Origin: Hedera helix
Taxonomy: Eukaryota; Streptophyta; Magnoliopsida; Apiales; Araliaceae
Direction of reading: 5' to 3'
Assembly: GCA_947179155.2 (NCBI GenBank)
Contig: OX359285.1
Span: 12,585,510-12,649,509 of the forward strand
Length of the DNA stretch: 64,000 nucleotides
Each line of letters opens with the position of its first letter. Within the stretch, counting starts at the first letter, position 1. Below the pieces are notes generated by a model, which did no database searches, was not told the DNA's origin, and was given only the letters and a program-made list of their open reading frames with translations. Made by a program: the position numbers and the translations under genes. Positions 62,778-64,000 of the stretch are shown here, one piece after another.

Positions 62778-63714
62778 TTCGATCTAGGAATTCTTTATAC
62801 GATGTTTCGGGCCCACGGTTGTATAGAAAAATGGTCGGTACTCCCCCTTTTATCATAATAGGTTTGGCGTACTTACAATTTGATCTCCAGTTGTGCTGGC
62901 TTCCAAAGAACTCTCTCCAGTGCTTGACGTACTTTGGAGGTACGTCATCAATGACATTATAATATACGTCATTGTTATGTTTGGCCATATCTAAGTGGCC
63001 ACAATAATAGTTATGTGGGCCTAAGGACCGAGCCCAAAGAGTTTTTCCTAAGCGAGATGGACCTTCGATTACAATAGACTTGGGCCTATAAGGCCTGTGC
63101 TCTTTATCACGAATGTTATCCCTGGCCCATTCTTGAAGGTCCACAGGGACGTTGTTGAATTCTGTACATGGACTGATGTACACTTCTGGGCCTTTCTGGA
63201 ACATTTGATCCCAATTGTGCGAGAGTCTTTCCCAATTGTTCCAATACGTTCTGGAATCACCCTCCATGATCATCTTCATAGCAATTTCCTTATCTTTGGT
63301 GGCGAGCGCAGCGTAATAAAACTGATTTAAGCTTTCAGCATAAACTTGTGTTTTTGAATTATCAATAAAAGTACCATGCTCACAGTAATCCCCTCATTTC
63401 GAAATATAGGATTGAACAGCGGCAGCATTTTTAGCAGATTGAATATTGGGATGAAAACGAGTTGAACGAGTGTTGGAAACCAAATCGAAGAATTTTTGGT
63501 TTGTAGTTTGAAATTTGGCACTGAATTGAATGAGACAATGAAGATGTGGAGTTCCATCTTCATGGAGTTCAACACAGACACGTATGTATACGGGAGTAAT
63601 GGAGTAATTGATCTTGAGCAAGAGATCAAGACACTCTGTTTTTGGTAATGAGCATCTTGGATAAGTTAAGAAAATATTTCTGGATTGAATTCTGAAGGAA
63701 TTATGTCGAGGCAT
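62638..63714 (-). pseudogene. rep: Rep (C1) replication initiator, full length with one stop
   Basis: Rep nicks and joins DNA at the origin and has helicase activity. The frame from the ATG at 63714 to the stop at 62638 is 358 codons, the normal length, broken only by a TGA at codon 107 (63394-63396). Visible motifs: rolling-circle motif I FLTYPRC (15-21), motif II HLH (57-59), the geminivirus GRS block (75-95), motif III YISK with its catalytic Tyr (103-106), Walker A GPSRLGKT (218-225), Walker B VIDDV (254-258), and motif C IFLYN (295-299). The stop lies right after the catalytic tyrosine, so translation would yield only the nicking half, and a second frame (first Met at 63279) holds the helicase half. 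No frameshift. It reads from the long intergenic region leftward. Confidence 0.92.
63327..63563 (-). CDS. C4-like ORF overlapping Rep
   Basis: It lies in another frame of the Rep N-terminal half, starting about 150 bp after the Rep start, as C4/AC4 does. The 78-residue frame from the Met at 63563 contains SSIWFPTLVQ, which fits the STWFPQLGQ-type block of C4 proteins. The usual N-terminal Met-Gly for myristoylation is absent (MKMELH). The frame is also open upstream to 63629. C4 proteins act in symptom development and silencing suppression in some viruses. Because the frame overlaps a conserved Rep region, openness alone is weak evidence. Confidence 0.55.
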   Translation of the reverse strand: MKMELHIFIVSFNSVPNFKLQTKNSSIWFPTLVQLVFIPIFNLLKMLPLFNPIFRNEGITVSMVLLLIIQKHKFMLKA

Positions 63715-63872
63715 TTTAGGAAGAAGAAAACTAACTACTCGGAATAGTAATAACCGTTTATAACCGCTATTTCAAAGTCCTGATATGCTGGAGCAGCGGA
63801 GTGACTTTTTTATAATAAAAAAAAGTATGGAAAGACGATTTTGCCCTTGCCCTCTGGGAACGCCTCTATCTA
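63715..63872. promoter_or_regulatory. Long intergenic region, Rep promoter side
   Basis: On the minus strand a TATA box TTATAAAAAAG lies at 63805-63815, about 90 bp before the Rep ATG. Two GGAG words at 63790-63793 and 63798-63801 lie beside it in the place where Rep-binding iterons usually sit; a third is at 63919-63922. Calling them iterons is tentative. Confidence 0.55.
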
Positions 63873-63887
63873 TAATATTACAGAGGC
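63862..63887 (+). promoter_or_regulatory. Geminivirus origin stem-loop with TAATATTAC
   Basis: Perfect 6-bp arms GCCTCT (63862-63867) and AGAGGC (63882-63887) enclose a 14-nt loop that ends in the invariant nonanucleotide TAATATTAC (63873-63881), the nicking site of geminivirus Rep. Orientation agrees with the gene order on both sides. The stem is shorter than usual but unbroken. Confidence 0.93.
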
Positions 63888-64000
63888 CTTCCCTGCCACG
63901 TGTCCGCTGGCGATTGGTGGAGAGGGAATATTCGCTACAGTGAGGGTAGTACGATCAGGGGCATTTTAGGAAAAAAAATATGAACAGGGTACGCGCAGCG
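63888..64000. other. Sequence right of the origin, end of window
   Basis: It contains TGCCACGTGT and no frame. In a circular genome this would be the virion-sense promoter region. It does not match 61631-61830 beyond the ten-base word, so the two ends of the element do not visibly overlap. Confidence 0.5.

Larger units (their letters stand above)
63710..63972. repeat. 13-bp direct repeat flanking the intergenic region
   Basis: GGCATTTTAGGAA occurs at 63710-63722, across the Rep start codon, and again at 63960-63972, to the right of the origin. No other sequence around the two copies is shared. Confidence 0.8.
61631..64000. mobile_element. Endogenous geminivirus element
   Basis: It runs, on the plus (virion) strand: part of the virion-sense promoter region, a small virion-sense ORF, a short intergenic region, the overlapping REn, TrAP and Rep genes on the minus strand, and the long intergenic region with the replication origin, followed by 119 bp of sequence right of the origin. 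That is the gene order of dicot-infecting geminiviruses. It is less AT-rich than its surroundings. At least 2.37 kb is present; the right end is beyond the window. No coat protein gene is seen. The left junction is inside LTR14 at 61630/61631, which argues for true chromosomal integration. Known parallels are the geminivirus-related DNA of Nicotiana and the endogenous geminivirus sequences of Dioscorea. Confidence 0.9.

Noticed and set aside
61631..64000. Element as a circular virus contaminant in the assembly
   Set aside because: The left end joins LTR14 DNA directly, and Rep carries a stop. A contaminant would not share the chromosomal junction, although long-read proof is still lacking.

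Overview
The window is a piece of intergenic heterochromatin from a flowering plant, most likely a dicot. It is strongly AT-rich, has few CpGs outside a few islands, and is built almost entirely of nested LTR retrotransposons. I found no host gene, tRNA or rRNA. The species cannot be told from the sequence. Every retroelement protein region I read is broken by stops, frameshifts or insertions.

Layout. 1-1130: low-complexity repeat and unassigned DNA. 1131-5237: solo gypsy LTR1. 5238-10640: broken Ty3/gypsy chromovirus (G1) with gag, protease, RT, RNase H and truncated integrase, split by a 1.54-kb solo LTR. 10640-11521: 3' part of LTR2. 11522-13317: copia C1 LTR and leader. 13318-25241: LTR3, which holds a hAT-like element and, nested inside it, LTR4, which in turn holds LTR5. 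25242-28560: degenerate LTR6. 28560-30155: C1 leader and gag. 30156-47017: copia C2 on the minus strand, split by LTR7, which contains LTR9 (itself holding LTR8) and a Tat/Athila-like LTR13. 47018-49517: LTR10. 49518-50100: unassigned. 50100-59.6 kb: Tat/Athila-like element T1 on the minus strand, split by a copia solo LTR and by LTR11. 59.6-61.3 kb: unassigned DNA with a hAT-like MITE. 61346-61630: start of another gypsy LTR (LTR14). 61631-64000: an endogenous geminivirus. Insertion order is readable because several LTRs keep perfect 5-bp target duplications (TTTAT, CAGTC, GCTAT, CTTAA, GTTTT, GTTAT, CCCGA).

The most notable item is the geminivirus-like element inserted in LTR14. It keeps the dicot-geminivirus order: a small virion-sense ORF, a short intergenic region, then overlapping REn, TrAP and Rep (plus a C4-like frame) on the minus strand, then a long intergenic region with a perfect stem and the TAATATTAC nonanucleotide. 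Rep spans the usual full length with all catalytic motifs and a single in-frame TGA. TrAP and REn are open. No coat protein gene is present where one belongs, and the 95-codon virion-sense ORF is one I cannot assign.

Other structure cuts across the LTRs. There is a shared promoter-like module (GAGC/GCTC inverted repeat, CTTGC, TATA-like box, TTNCAG) in 11 LTRs, often followed by a Lys/Gly-rich mini-ORF. Arrays of AT-rich hairpins recur. GC-rich palindrome cassettes are shared by otherwise different LTRs. One LTR family has an apparent polypurine tract and second LTR start inside the LTR.
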